Below, in pieces: positions 26,245 through 37,375 of a stretch of DNA of 64,000 nt. The stretch's first letter is position 1. Every line of letters starts with the position of its first letter. A program made the position numbers and the translations under genes. Source of the DNA: Acanthosoma haemorrhoidale. Taxonomy: Eukaryota; Arthropoda; Insecta; Hemiptera; Acanthosomatidae. The notes below the pieces were generated by a model. The model made no database searches and had not been told where the DNA came from. It saw only the letters and a program-made list of their open reading frames with translations. The stretch lies in contig OV884011.1 of NCBI GenBank assembly GCA_930367205.1, positions 167,225,226 to 167,289,225 of the forward strand, in the 5' to 3' direction.

Positions 26245-26607
26245 ATGCGTGAGTCTGCAAGGACGCGTCAAAATGGTGACACGAAATCGTGCTTGGTTTC
26301 ACTAATTATTTTAAGTGTGTGCCCCAGTGTCACTGGTGATCCGACTAATGGAACCAAGGGACAGATGCCTTCTCCAACTCTAATTAGGAATGGGCGGAAA
26401 CAGGGCGATACGGAGATTAGACGTGTAACAACAAACGCTAGAGTGGACACTCATACAGTGAAGAGGCTAAAGTTAATTATATTTGGAGGACATGGCTTTA
26501 AAAGACGAACCCAGAGGGGCATTTTTGGTTTAAATGAATCATTAAGAAGTACATATTTGAGAAACAGACCATATCAGCTCAAGAGATCACGGAAGTTCTC
26601 AAGTTGA
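26245..26607 (+). CDS. Small ORF, possible secreted basic peptide precursor
   Basis: This is a 120-codon frame from ATG to TGA. Residues 16-28 form a hydrophobic core (CLVSLIILSVCPS) after a polar, basic N-terminus, with a possible signal cleavage after VTG at about 31. The rest is basic and has dibasic pairs at about 59-60 (RR), 73-74 (KR), 86-88 (KRR) and 113-114 (KR), the layout of a neuropeptide or hormone precursor. The segment between the second and third sites is LKLIIFGGHGF. I recognise no known peptide. No intron is visible, no C-terminal amidation Gly precedes a cleavage pair, and a chance ORF cannot be excluded. Confidence 0.22.
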   Translation: MRESARTRQNGDTKSCLVSLIILSVCPSVTGDPTNGTKGQMPSPTLIRNGRKQGDTEIRRVTTNARVDTHTVKRLKLIIFGGHGFKRRTQRGIFGLNESLRSTYLRNRPYQLKRSRKFSS

Positions 26608-26829
26608 ACAGTCGCAACTGTTGTATATATATCAAGAATAAATTATTCATATGAGATCTTCTAGAGGGACTGTAACTACTAAAATCGTCTCCTGTCTATT
26701 TAAAACTAACTTTTTTTTGTTCATTAGTTGTTGGAAGATCCCATTTGGCACTGTGTAAAAGAGTGAGTATACTTGATATAACTGGTATTTGATTGTGAGA
26801 TCTTCAGTAGCTTACGAAGTCAGGTTATA

Positions 26830-28140
26830 ATAGGATGTTGAGATCAACGTTAAGGGTTTGTTTGTTGATAAAGATCAGTTATGTTATCACATTGAGAAGA
26901 ATCAGACCAGCTGGACTACAGCAGTTTTTCAACGACTTGGAGTGAGCCATTCCATGGATTCATTATAATTGATGGACTGGATGATAGAATCTGAGTATTA
27001 GAAGTGTATTGTGTATCAAGAAGTTGTTTGTTAAAAAAAATATATACCCTTCATACATTTTTAGAAATATCTTTATCGAAATGGTTACATGGAATCAATA
27101 CAAAGTGTTTTGAGCAGTGCTTGGGAGTTTTTAACGACTTGTTACTTTGGGGGGAAAAGGCTCTTTAGCCAAAACCACTTAACTTGACACTATGTCACAC
27201 ATACACAAAATGCTACAAGAAACAAAAATTACTAAATGGTTTGGTTAAGGTTAACCCGGATGGGGTTCGTCCTCAGAAAGGGGGGGGGGAGGTTTGGTTA
27301 AGGTCGCGAGAATACCTTCGCCTTAGGTGTGGTTCTGGGTTGCCGAGGATAAGATGGGAGTATAAGAGCACTAGCATACGGATTGGAATGACCAGGGAGT
27401 CGGCTAGGTGTTCAATGATAGGATGTTGAGATCAACGTTAAGGGTTTGGTTGTTGATAAAGAAAGATACATTGGCTATCTTGCGAAGGATTCAGGTTTGT
27501 TGGGATTGGATGAGATGAATATTTGAGGGCTTGGCATTCCCCCAGAATTCTATTTTGTAGAACCGGGTAGGTTGGAGTATAGATGTGTTAATTAGTTTCT
27601 TGTTTTCCATTGTTATTTTTTAACGATCGCCCATGAGGCAAAGAAGTAATTTGATTGATGTGGGTGCCCTAGTGAGTCGTTTGTCTAGTATAAGTCCCAG
27701 ATACGCGCTTTGAGATTTAACAGATATGGGTTGGTTGAAAAGATAATGTGGAGGACAGGATGAACGACGGAGGTCTTGTCAACATTCAATTTGTAACTCC
27801 ATTTGGAGATTTATACATCTACGAATAATAGTTTCAAGTTTCTAAAGGTTTGAGAGAGAGGTAAAAACTATAACATGTTAGTGTTTTGAAAAATACTCTT
27901 TAATAATTATTCAACTGCTTTCAACTGAATCTTTACTTTTGGTCTTGGGAGTAATGAGAGAAGTATGTTTCTTGGCACAGATTACACACCCTAGAATGAC
28001 TATCTCGAGCATACATAATTGTCTGTCCCACATCCATCTACACTATGGAAATAAGACTTCATTGTCTTCTTGAAGATCCGACTCATTGGATATAGAACAT
28101 AACACAGTCCCATTTGACAACCCTGTGGGACCCCCATTGT
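26830..28140 (-). repeat. Decayed Jockey-type reverse transcriptase fragment
   Basis: Reverse-complemented, 27418-27850 reads KARIWDLY, LDKRLT, then EFWGNAKPSNIHLIQSQQ and INNQTLNVDLNI. These parallel the WNPHTRL, LDKRLT, ELWGTAKKSNIKRIQSFQ and SNKTLHNDLNI blocks of the intact Jockey copies. Near 28110-28140 a GGPTGLSNG relic lines up with the GVPQGSVLG motif. Many stops and frameshifts are present. A 44-bp piece (27418-27461) is repeated at 26830-26873. Confidence 0.55.
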
Positions 28141-29022
28141 TATTATGTATTAAGTATTATTCGCGTATACATTAGCAAATACATTAATTAGCCGCGCATA
28201 TATTATATATAGCTAGATAGAGGATAGAGTATAGGCGGGACAGGTAGGTGCCGCGTGGGAGCATACGCCCTTGCGAATTCTGAACAGGGTAAGTCATCTC
28301 GCCCACACGTATCTTCTAGCCTTGGCCAGTCTCATATAAGATATATTATATATTTAAAGCCTTTAATATATCACAGGTTAATACATATTTATGCTAACAC
28401 ATAACACTTAATTAATAGCCATAGCTACTGTAAATACTAGTTGAACTAAGAACAAGTGGTCTCCCTAGTTTTGTTTTCACTTTTACCCTCTGAAGTTTAG
28501 TTATATTAATTATTAATCACTAAATATATTGAGTAGGTGCTGATTATGGATTATATCTATGAAGGACTTGATTGGTTAAGATCAACAAAAAAATTAGGTA
28601 TATGTGCGATAAACACACTGAAGGTTTCCGATGATCTTACTAATTATTTTTTATTAACATACAAAAAACAGTTCATCTATCACACTCCATACATTGGCAC
28701 TGCACAGGGGAATTCATACCCATAACAACAGCTGTTTTATTTAGATATTAAAAAAAAAAGTCTTTTATCAGAATTTACGGTTTGTTGCCAATTATAGTCC
28801 TGTAAACCCCGAGCATATTTTACTTATTGTTAAACAACGCCGCGAGATATTTAATTTGATACCATACGTAATATACTGGGAAAATAAATATTTTTTTACA
28901 TTTCACGGTTGATAAATGAGAACTTTCGTTTTTAGCATATTGCCTCTAAAAAAATCACTGGTTGTGTTAAAGTTACGAACACGATATTAATAACTTTGGG
29001 TAATTAAAATCAGTTAATGACC
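28141..29022. other. AT-rich region, nothing recognised
   Basis: No gene or known repeat was seen. A GC-richer patch at about 28190-28330 stands out slightly but has no coding frame. Confidence 0.3.
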
Positions 29023-29444
29023 CTTAATTTTCTGGAGTTGAAAATATTTTTCATGCGGAATCTTAATATCAATAAATTTAATGTCTATTGTTGAAACCGG
29101 AAACTCACATTGCCACCACTGGCAGACCCACAGATCAAAGGATAAAAGTTTATGATTTTGAAAAAAAAAAGGTGTTTTGTTCTTGACGGCTGAATGGCCT
29201 TTTGTAATTAAGTCCCAATCCTACTAAATATGACAGAAAATTGTTTCCTCCATTATTTTTCAGATCTGCTGCTTTCAATTTTTGTATCATTTGTGGGGGA
29301 TTTTGAAAAAAACACAAACTTGTATGCTTTCATTTGTGAATCTGCCTGTCCTGGCGATGTGAGTTTTCGGTTTGAACAATAGACATGAAATTTATTGATA
29401 TTAAGATTCCGCATGAAAAATATTTTCAACTCCAGAAAATTGAG
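29023..29444. repeat. Long imperfect palindrome (hairpin or foldback element)
   Basis: The first roughly 90 bases are an almost perfect reverse complement of the last roughly 85, from the outer end TTAATTTTCTGGAGTTG. Weaker complementarity continues inward to near the centre at about 29230, so most of the 420 bp can fold on itself. There is no transposase frame. It may be a foldback MITE. If transcribed it would give a long double-stranded RNA hairpin. Confidence 0.7.
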
Positions 29445-32345
29445 ATCAATCTTTTGTATACTGGTTGAATGAAGTATAATCGATTATATTAATATGCAAC
29501 ATGTATAAGTTGTACATGTAAAGCCAACTCGGATATCTGGATGCTTCCACAGGAGCCACTCTTTTCTAGATCTTTTATGACCGTTTCCTGAACATTCCTT
29601 GAAGCCGTTATGAAATAAAACGGAGCTCTACCAGTCAGGTATCGAATCCACACCGTACCCTATGTAACAAGTGCATTATTAAGTGCGATATTATCCGCTA
29701 ATTACTATAGCCTCTTGAGTAGATATTATCGACGAGTTCTTCGAAGTTCCTCCATCAGTACCTTTCTTGTCCGTCTTCGGGGACCTAATCAACCACCCGT
29801 CTTTGTCTTCTATCTTGGGCGGTTTTCTTGTTCTGAGTTCGACGACACCTTATCTTGAGTCCTTTATCTCTTCGGCTATGCCAAGGCGTCTTCTCAGTTC
29901 TTCGTCGTGGTATTGTTCCTTCGAGTACCGTGTCAACTATTCTTTCATCCGTTGACAATAACCTGCATACTCCTTTATTATTTGATAAATCATTTATTTT
30001 TTTTATATAAAACACCGACATTTTTTGTGTGTATTGAATCGTTAAAATGATTAATAAATTCGACGCCTACCTAAGTGATCTCTAGGTGGAACCATCCTTT
30101 TGGAATTTCCAGGATTTTTTCCCAGAACGTTGACATCAATAAGCTGAAACCATTCCTACAACGAAAAACAGTCTATTAACTTAGTGAAAAAATGTTTCGA
30201 AAATGTTAGAAGCACATCTGGAGAATGTAGAGATTGTTTCTTCCATAACGTTTCTTGAAATAAACAATAATAATTTTAATATGCGTACGAAATGCAAATA
30301 ATATATAATAATAAATAAATACCTTTGACGGTGTTTGGGTATCATCTCTAGAATAGTTTCTATTATGAAATGCAAACATTTTAAAACTTATTAATATGGA
30401 TAGTGGATTTGTTGGATACAATTGAACAATAATTAACATAAAAACTTGATTTATATAAACTATTGCCAATTTTCTAAATCAAATGTACAATATAGTTCCT
30501 ATTTTAATTATTATTCAGTTATATCCAAAGAATTCGTTGTATTATAATTTAAAAAGGTTTAAATTACTGTTTTTTTTTTTACATTAATCCTATCGCTACT
30601 AATAGGTACACAAAAAAATATCAATCAAATTCTTTATAGACAAATATCTCAGATTTATTATTTTATTAAATTGGGTTTTATCAGTTATTTCTCTCGTTTT
30701 ATTGACCAAGTGAAAATATACCACAGTGAAAATATGAACATCTAAATATCTCTAATCAAACACCAACACCCTTGGAAAATGTTATTATAATTAATATAGA
30801 AATAATAAATTTAATAAGCGATAAATATTACTAAGTAGTGAAATGAAAAGAAATTTCCACCAAGTAGTTTTTAATATGTAAAAACACACAACACCAAACT
30901 GCAATGGACAAAGTCACATAAGTGACAGGAACAAAAGGTCCCAGGCCACGATCGCAAAACTTGTTTTTCATAGCCATTGCGTTTTTTTTTAGCTTTTATA
31001 TTTTATATATTTTCTCAGTTCAGTCTGACCCAAAGTATTTTTTTTGAAAATTACTGGTTAATAAATCGGGTGTAAAAGTTGGTCATTTTTTAGTTCTGAG
31101 GTGAGACAGTTGGTAACAATGGATATTAGGCTAGAGCCCTTTAAGTACTGTTCCTTTGTATATAGTTTTAATAGCCGTCAATAAAAATGTACAAGGATTA
31201 AAATAAATTTTAAAGTTTGCCATATTATTTAATTATTTCTTTTTCCAAGACCGGTGTTCTAAATAAATGTTAATGAAGAGCTCCATTATTCATCTTTAGT
31301 ATATATTTCTAACCTTTACATTATAAGGAAGACAGCTATAAGAAAATACGACGTGGAAAAGACAACCGTACAGATAAAATAGCTAAGCCTCCTTTCACGC
31401 ATGCTCATTAGATTAACTTCAAGCCGATTTCAAGCCACTCCTGTTCGCCTGAGGACTTGACCTAACCGGACCCAGTCTTAAAAATATTAATTCGATTGAT
31501 AATATCTTCACAACAAATATAATTTTAATAGATTTTTCTATTGAATTTTTATAATTGATTTAGAGTTGAAGTTGGAGGTTCCGTCGTCAATTTTTGATCA
31601 GTGTGTTTGTCTGCCAGTCATGGTTTTTGAAAGATAAAATTGTATATTTAATATTACTAAAACATGACAACTATAGCCATCTCTTTGCAACACGAGTAAG
31701 CGTTATTAATCATTAGATTTTGAGATAGGGATTTAAAAAAAAAATTAGATCATATTTCAAACTATTGCGAAATCTACATTTTCATATGGATTAAATGATT
31801 CGTAGGTCTCGTAGAACATGTCAGCACATCTTAGGTAAGCCTCACTGCTAAGTATAGCCAGCCCAATTGTTTTTAACCAGTAGGGTCTTTGTTTTATGTT
31901 GTTTCATAGAGTGTTGTATAATACCATAAATTATTTGTCCTGCGGGAACCTCTTACAGGACATACACCAGTATGAAGCCTTGTCACCCGCTCACTATTTT
32001 GACTGAGCTTGTGTGGTATATATTGGCTTCTATCAGGATCTAGGGGCTCAGTTAAACCGCTTGATGGAGTGTTTCCTAAGATTTACACTCGGGATCTCCA
32101 GAGACTGTCGCATCTCGCAGCACTACTCCTAGTTGGGATGCCTGTAGTCTTCTGCCCGTCGCCAATACTTATTCGGATCCAACTCTGTGCTGTATTTCCC
32201 ATCTCACGGACCTGTTTCCTTTGACCGCGCTTTTCTTGTTCGTGGTACAAACCTAAGGAACTCGATTTCCATCAAAAGTCGTCGTTCATCAACTCTACAA
32301 ATCTTCATAAATAGACTTTAAACAATTCCTCCAGTTTTACATTAT
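29445..32345. other. AT-rich region, no gene recognised
   Basis: Only short frames occur. A phrase ACACCGTACCCTA at about 29653 recurs near 42890, which hints at a further dispersed repeat. No coding or RNA feature can be supported. Confidence 0.3.
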
Positions 32346-32644
32346 TATTCTTTTTATTTAAAAAGTTTTTGCGCATGCGCTACCTTTTAGAACATCTCTG
32401 TACTTCGCTCGTCATTCGAACACTATATACTACCGTCTATAGGCCATAGTTCAGTTAAAAAATTGTTCCAGCAGGCAACTTGAGGGAGCTGGCCACGAGG
32501 GAGCCCTCAAGACGTGAGTAAATTGCTTATTATATTTGGGTGAAGTGTAATAAGCGATATCGGAGAGAGTAGTCGGGCATATTGAAATCCTTGCTAGACG
32601 TTCACCGATCGTTCACTAACGATAGTTCTCTGAGCCAATCGGTC

Positions 32645-32712
32645 GGTGGCTCAGAGCCAAGACCCGTGACTCGCCACTGGGAGTTGTGAGCTTAAATCCC
32701 ACCGGCGCTACG
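32645..32712 (+). promoter_or_regulatory. tRNA-like block in the Jockey 5' UTR (copy 1)
   Basis: The run from GGTGGCTCAGAGCC to CACCGGCGCTAC resembles a tRNA-derived module, with an A-box-like TGGCTCAGAGCC and a B-box-like GCTTAAATCCC. The same block is in copy 2 at 52525-52610, with a better B box. It may act as an internal promoter or a captured SINE head. Confidence 0.4.
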
Positions 32713-33163
32713 TACTTCTTTTATACTAACGAAAAAACCGTTGCTATGATAAAATGAGATTTTATCAACAACTAATGTCTCAAAATAAGAAAAAAAGACC
32801 TAGGTCACTAGGTCCAACTACACCACCGTCGCCTGTAAAGCGAAAACCAAGAAGGTCGAATAGGAACGTACAAATGACCTCCTCTGCAGCTAGTTCCATG
32901 GAGGAGATACCTCCACAGGCCAGCACATCAAAACAAGAAACCGCCATAGAGTCGCCTTTCTTCACGCCAAACACATTTGAGGCTTTAAAAACATCCCAGC
33001 AGAAGTCAACAAAACTCCAACACAGCCCAAGCCGCCTGCTCTTTTTGTACGCAACATTAGCAATTTTAAATTACTATGCTCACAAATGAGCAAAATTGTA
33101 GGTACCGGTAAATATACGAGCCTCAATCGCTCTCGGGATACGAAAATCTCCCCAGACACTCCC

Positions 33164-33310
33164 TGTCAGAATGAAAGACATAGGTTGATTGAATATAGTA
33201 ATAATTTATTAACCATAAAAAAAGTACATCTAGGTCACATGTTATATAGGTTAGAATAATATTGTCAGCCGGCTTTGTTCATTTAATAGAGATAACCCAA
33301 CCATATGACA
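33164..33310 (-). repeat. 3' LTR of the Gypsy element
   Basis: On the minus strand it starts TGTCATATGG and ends ATTCTGACA. It contains a CTATATAAC TATA-like box and an AATAAA signal within 147 bp. It is identical to the 5' LTR except at one base. Confidence 0.95.
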
Positions 33311-33344
33311 TCTCCGTTTTTTTTTTTTTTTTTTTTTTTTTTTT
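33311..33344 (-). promoter_or_regulatory. Polypurine tract of the Gypsy element
   Basis: On the minus strand it reads 28 A followed by CGGAGA and then the 3' LTR. This is where plus-strand DNA synthesis would be primed. The A run begins two bases after the gag-pol stop codon, so the element has essentially no 3' untranslated region before the LTR. Confidence 0.75.
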
Positions 33345-33346
33345 AT

Positions 33347-36300
33347 TTATTGTAATACATAGTTTTCTTTTAGATATGCTGGCTGACGACTGATTCGTCC
33401 ACTACGAGTTACATATGTGTCATTGTCATTATTGATATCTTCGCTCTGGCTTTGGTTCATTAATTGCTGATCTGCTGGATCGGCTGTATTATTAACCTTA
33501 CCTTTATTATTTGGATTTTCCGAAATTTGTGGTTTAATATTTTCATCAAGTCTATATTCGTTACTTTCTATTTCGAATGGTAGGCTAGTATCATTTCTTA
33601 AGTGTATTCTATTACGCGTCAATAAGGAGCCTCCCTCTGTCTTAATTTGATAAGCCCTATTGTTTATGTTTCTATCTATTATTACAGCCCGATCCCACAT
33701 TCCTTGTTTGTTTCTAACTCTAACATTTTCTCCTTTTTCGTATTTTTTCAAATCTTTGGCTCGTTGATCATGAAAAAATTTTTGTTCCCTTTGTCTTTGT
33801 AACAATTCACCTTTTATATATGAATTTTCTTCACTTTTAAACTTTGGTATATCATATAGAACACCATTCACATTTTTACCTTGCATTATCACATTTGGAG
33901 AAGGTATTGTATTAGATATTGGTGTGTTGTTTAATTCTAGTATTGCTAAGTACACATCTTTTTTATCAAAATGAGCTTTTCTAATTACATTTTTCACAGT
34001 TTGTATGTGCCGCTCCACCATTCCGTTACTTTGTGGATATGTTGGACTCGACGTAACATGCTTAAATTTCCATTCTCTTGTAAACGTTTTAAATAGAAAA
34101 CTTGAAAATTGTGGGCCATTATCTGATCTGAATTCTTCTGGTATACCCCAGTGTACAAAACAAGACTTTAATGCTTTTATAACTGTTACACTAGTTTCAT
34201 CCTTCAATGGTAAAACATCTACATATTTAGAAAAATAATCCACAACTAACATGTTTGGTTTTCTATCAATGTAAAAAATATCAGCTCCTACTGTTGCCCA
34301 TGTTTTATCTGGTATTAATGTTGGTATTAGACTTTCTTTCTGATTTGATCGTTGGAACGTTAAGCATGTTTTACAGTTGTTTATTTTGTTTTCTATATCT
34401 TTATTCATATTGGGCCAAAATACTATTTCTCTCGCTCTAGCTTTTGTTTTTTCAATGCCTAAATGATTATAATGTAACTTACTCAAAACTTCTTCTCTTA
34501 ATTTGTTTGGTACTATTTCACAATTATTTTTAAACAGTAAGTCATCATATTCATAAATGTCGGCATGGTAAGTATGATAATATTTAACTATATTTGGTAC
34601 ATCTTTTATTTCTTTTGGCCAACCTTTTTTTATTGTATTTTTCAATGTCTGCAATTCTATGTCATTTTTTGTTGCTTCTATATATTTTTGTTTCTTTTGA
34701 TTACTCATCTCGCTTGCTAACGTAAGTTCTAATATATACATTCTGGAATCTCCATCCTCTTTAGTTTCTTTTAAATGAGCTCTCGATAGTAAATCTGCTA
34801 TTATTAAATTTTTACCACTTGTATAAGTTACTTTAATATCATATGGTTGTAACCGCATTCGCATTTTTTGTAGTCTCATTGGTACATCAGTTATCTTTCG
34901 TCTTAAAATAGGGATCAGCGGTTTATGATCTGATTCTACTCCAAAAGGTTTACCGATTACATACTGTCTGAAACGCTCACATCCAAACACTATGGCATAT
35001 AATTCTTTCTCTATTTGAGCCCACGATTTTTGACATTCAGTGAATGCTTGTGATGCATATGCTACTGGCAAATCATTTTGTAACAGAACTGCCCCTACTC
35101 CGGTACTACTAGCGTCTACACTAATTTTGCACTCCTTATTTACATCGTATAATTGTAGAATAGGAGTTTTGCTTAAACATGTTTTTATCTTTTTAAAACA
35201 ATTTTCATGTTCACCTGTCCAGTTGAAAATTGTACCTTTTTTAATTAGATTACGCAATGGTTCCGTTAACTGAGCTGAGTTTTCTACAAATTTACCCACG
35301 TAGGTTATCAATCCTAATAATCGTTCTACTGCTTTAACATCTTTTGGTCTTTCCATTTCACTAATTGCTTTGACTTTGTCATCATCAATTTCTATCCCTT
35401 TGCTACTGAAGTAATGACCTAAAAATTTAATTCTTTCTTCTTTAAACTTACATTTGTTTTTATTAAATTTAATCCCATGCTCATAAGCTCTTTTCATTAC
35501 TAATTCTAAAATTTCTAATAATTCTTTTTCATTTTCTGCCCATATCATTATATCATCGATATAAACAGCTACGTTTTTTATACCTTCAAAAATCTCTGAA
35601 TAAGTTTTATGGAACACTTCTGGTGCAATACTAACCCCGAAAGGCATTCTTAAAAATCTAAATGGACCATATGGCGTTTGAAAAGCCGTCATTAACGAAC
35701 TCCTATGTGTAAGTTCTAAATGCCAAAACCCATTTGATGCGTCTAGCACTGCAAACATTTTTGCCCCCGCCATTTTACTAGATATTTCTTCAAATGTAGG
35801 TAAAGGACAATGTTCTCTTAGTAAACAAGTGTTAAGATGCTGTGGGTCTAAGCAAATACGTAATGATTTATCAGGTTTACTGGTAATTACGATTGGGTTC
35901 ATAAATTCAGTAGGTTCGTTAACCTCTGTAACAATTTTATTGTCTTTCATTCTGTATAATGTTTCTTTGAAAAGATCTAATAATTTAAAAGGTATTCTAC
36001 GACATGGTTCAATTTTTCCTTCATATCCTTCTTTTAATTTGAAATCATATATTTTTGAGATTTTTCCTATACCTTCGAATAGTTCTTTATATCTGCTAAG
36101 CAATTTCGTGAGATCATTATTTGTATTCATATTTATATTTTCAACTCTGGTAATTAATTTCAGTTTTTTAATTGTATCTAATCCCAAAACAGAGCTTGAG
36201 CTATTACAGTTTACTAAATAAAATTTTATTGGTTCTATTTTACCCTTGATTACACAATCTAATATAACAGTTCCTATAACCGGTATTTCAGAACCACTGT

Positions 36301-37375
36301 AATTTGCCAATTTGTTATCAGTTTTATTTATTTTCTCTTTAATTTTCAAATTTTCATAGTCGCTTTTTTTTAAAACATTGCATTCCGCCCCTGTATCGAG
36401 CTTGACTGTAAGTGAAGTTTTGCTTTCCAATATATTTATAGATAATTCCCAACCCTTTTGAACATTATTTATTTTTAGAATTCTCCCTAAAGTGTACATT
36501 TCAGCATCCTCTCCCTCAATCATACTTACATTATTTATATTTCGAGTTATTCTACACATTTTTGCAAAATGATTTATCCTATTACATTTAATACAAATTT
36601 TACCGTAGGCTGGGCAATTTCTATACCCATGGACGTTGCCGCATTTATTGCACCTCAATCGCTGCTGGCTTCCATATTGCTGCTCTTGTTGCAGTGATGT
36701 CTTGCTGCTATCGCTGGTACATGGTTTCGACGTCCACGGCTGCGTACTCACTCTCAGATTACTCGTCGCTGCTTTGGTTCTGCTCCTTTGCTGTACTATA
36801 TTTATTTCCTCTTCTTCTGTACCTCGCAACGTCTCTATTCTTTGTTTTGCTAACTCCGCCACTTTGCATAAATTAGTACATTTATCTAGTGTTAGATCAT
36901 CTTCCCGCAACAATCTATCTTTCACTTGTTCATCCTGTATACCACTTACAATTTGATCTTTTATAAGGCTATCCTTCAATGTTTCAAATGCACAATCAAC
37001 ACTTAACTTTTTCAAATCTGTAATGAAATCACCGAATGACTCACCCTTTCTCTGTTTACGTTGAAAAAAATTAAATCTTGCCACCGTCTCGTTTTTTTTA
37101 GGTATGCAATAATCTTCAAAAGCTTTAACTACAATTGCGTATTCCTTCTGTTCTTCTGCCGTCAAATTAAAGGTTTCATATTTATCTTGTGCATCTTCTC
37201 CTAATACGCTCAACAGTATACCAACTTTTACTTCATCTTTTTTATCTTGTGCTTCGATAGCCGACAAGTAATGATTAAACTTTCTATACCATCTTTTCCA
37301 TGCTTCTGCTATATTTCCTTCGAAAATAAATTGTTCTGGCGGTTTCAAATTCACATGTCCTACCGACTGCGCCAT
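33347..37375 (-). CDS. Gypsy gag-pol polyprotein, 1342 aa
   Basis: One uninterrupted frame. Gag covers about residues 1-275 and ends with two zinc knuckles: C242-C245-H249-C254 (CX2CX3HX4C) and C261-C264-H269-C274 (CX2CX4HX4C). The aspartic protease has DTGA at 327-330. Reverse transcriptase includes LRICLDPQHLN, RMPFGVSIAPEVF and the active site YIDD at 605-608. RNase H has D753, E790 and D816. Integrase has the HHCC finger (H968, H971, C1001, C1004) and D1032, D1085, E1121, a DD35E spacing. All catalytic residues are present. Gag and pol are fused with no frameshift or stop, so Gag-to-Pol ratio must be set by another means. The ATG overlaps the last LTR base. Confidence 0.95.
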   Translation of the reverse strand: MAQSVGHVNLKPPEQFIFEGNIAEAWKRWYRKFNHYLSAIEAQDKKDEVKVGILLSVLGEDAQDKYETFNLTAEEQKEYAIVVKAFEDYCIPKKNETVARFNFFQRKQRKGESFGDFITDLKKLSVDCAFETLKDSLIKDQIVSGIQDEQVKDRLLREDDLTLDKCTNLCKVAELAKQRIETLRGTEEEEINIVQQRSRTKAATSNLRVSTQPWTSKPCTSDSSKTSLQQEQQYGSQQRLRCNKCGNVHGYRNCPAYGKICIKCNRINHFAKMCRITRNINNVSMIEGEDAEMYTLGRILKINNVQKGWELSINILESKTSLTVKLDTGAECNVLKKSDYENLKIKEKINKTDNKLANYSGSEIPVIGTVILDCVIKGKIEPIKFYLVNCNSSSSVLGLDTIKKLKLITRVENINMNTNNDLTKLLSRYKELFEGIGKISKIYDFKLKEGYEGKIEPCRRIPFKLLDLFKETLYRMKDNKIVTEVNEPTEFMNPIVITSKPDKSLRICLDPQHLNTCLLREHCPLPTFEEISSKMAGAKMFAVLDASNGFWHLELTHRSSLMTAFQTPYGPFRFLRMPFGVSIAPEVFHKTYSEIFEGIKNVAVYIDDIMIWAENEKELLEILELVMKRAYEHGIKFNKNKCKFKEERIKFLGHYFSSKGIEIDDDKVKAISEMERPKDVKAVERLLGLITYVGKFVENSAQLTEPLRNLIKKGTIFNWTGEHENCFKKIKTCLSKTPILQLYDVNKECKISVDASSTGVGAVLLQNDLPVAYASQAFTECQKSWAQIEKELYAIVFGCERFRQYVIGKPFGVESDHKPLIPILRRKITDVPMRLQKMRMRLQPYDIKVTYTSGKNLIIADLLSRAHLKETKEDGDSRMYILELTLASEMSNQKKQKYIEATKNDIELQTLKNTIKKGWPKEIKDVPNIVKYYHTYHADIYEYDDLLFKNNCEIVPNKLREEVLSKLHYNHLGIEKTKARAREIVFWPNMNKDIENKINNCKTCLTFQRSNQKESLIPTLIPDKTWATVGADIFYIDRKPNMLVVDYFSKYVDVLPLKDETSVTVIKALKSCFVHWGIPEEFRSDNGPQFSSFLFKTFTREWKFKHVTSSPTYPQSNGMVERHIQTVKNVIRKAHFDKKDVYLAILELNNTPISNTIPSPNVIMQGKNVNGVLYDIPKFKSEENSYIKGELLQRQREQKFFHDQRAKDLKKYEKGENVRVRNKQGMWDRAVIIDRNINNRAYQIKTEGGSLLTRNRIHLRNDTSLPFEIESNEYRLDENIKPQISENPNNKGKVNNTADPADQQLMNQSQSEDINNDNDTYVTRSGRISRQPAYLKENYVLQ
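37358..37374 (-). promoter_or_regulatory. Primer binding site (tRNA-Ser type) of the Gypsy element
   Basis: TGGCGCAGTCGGTAGGA follows the 5' LTR with no spacer. It is complementary to the 3' end of insect tRNA-Ser including CCA, the primer known for the Drosophila 17.6/297 group. It also encodes the first residues of gag-pol (MAQSVG), so it is under double constraint. Confidence 0.8.

Noticed and set aside
33347..37375. Plus-strand ORFs of 60-130 codons opposite the Gypsy gag-pol
   Set aside because: They are antisense shadows of the 1342-aa frame and have no family features.
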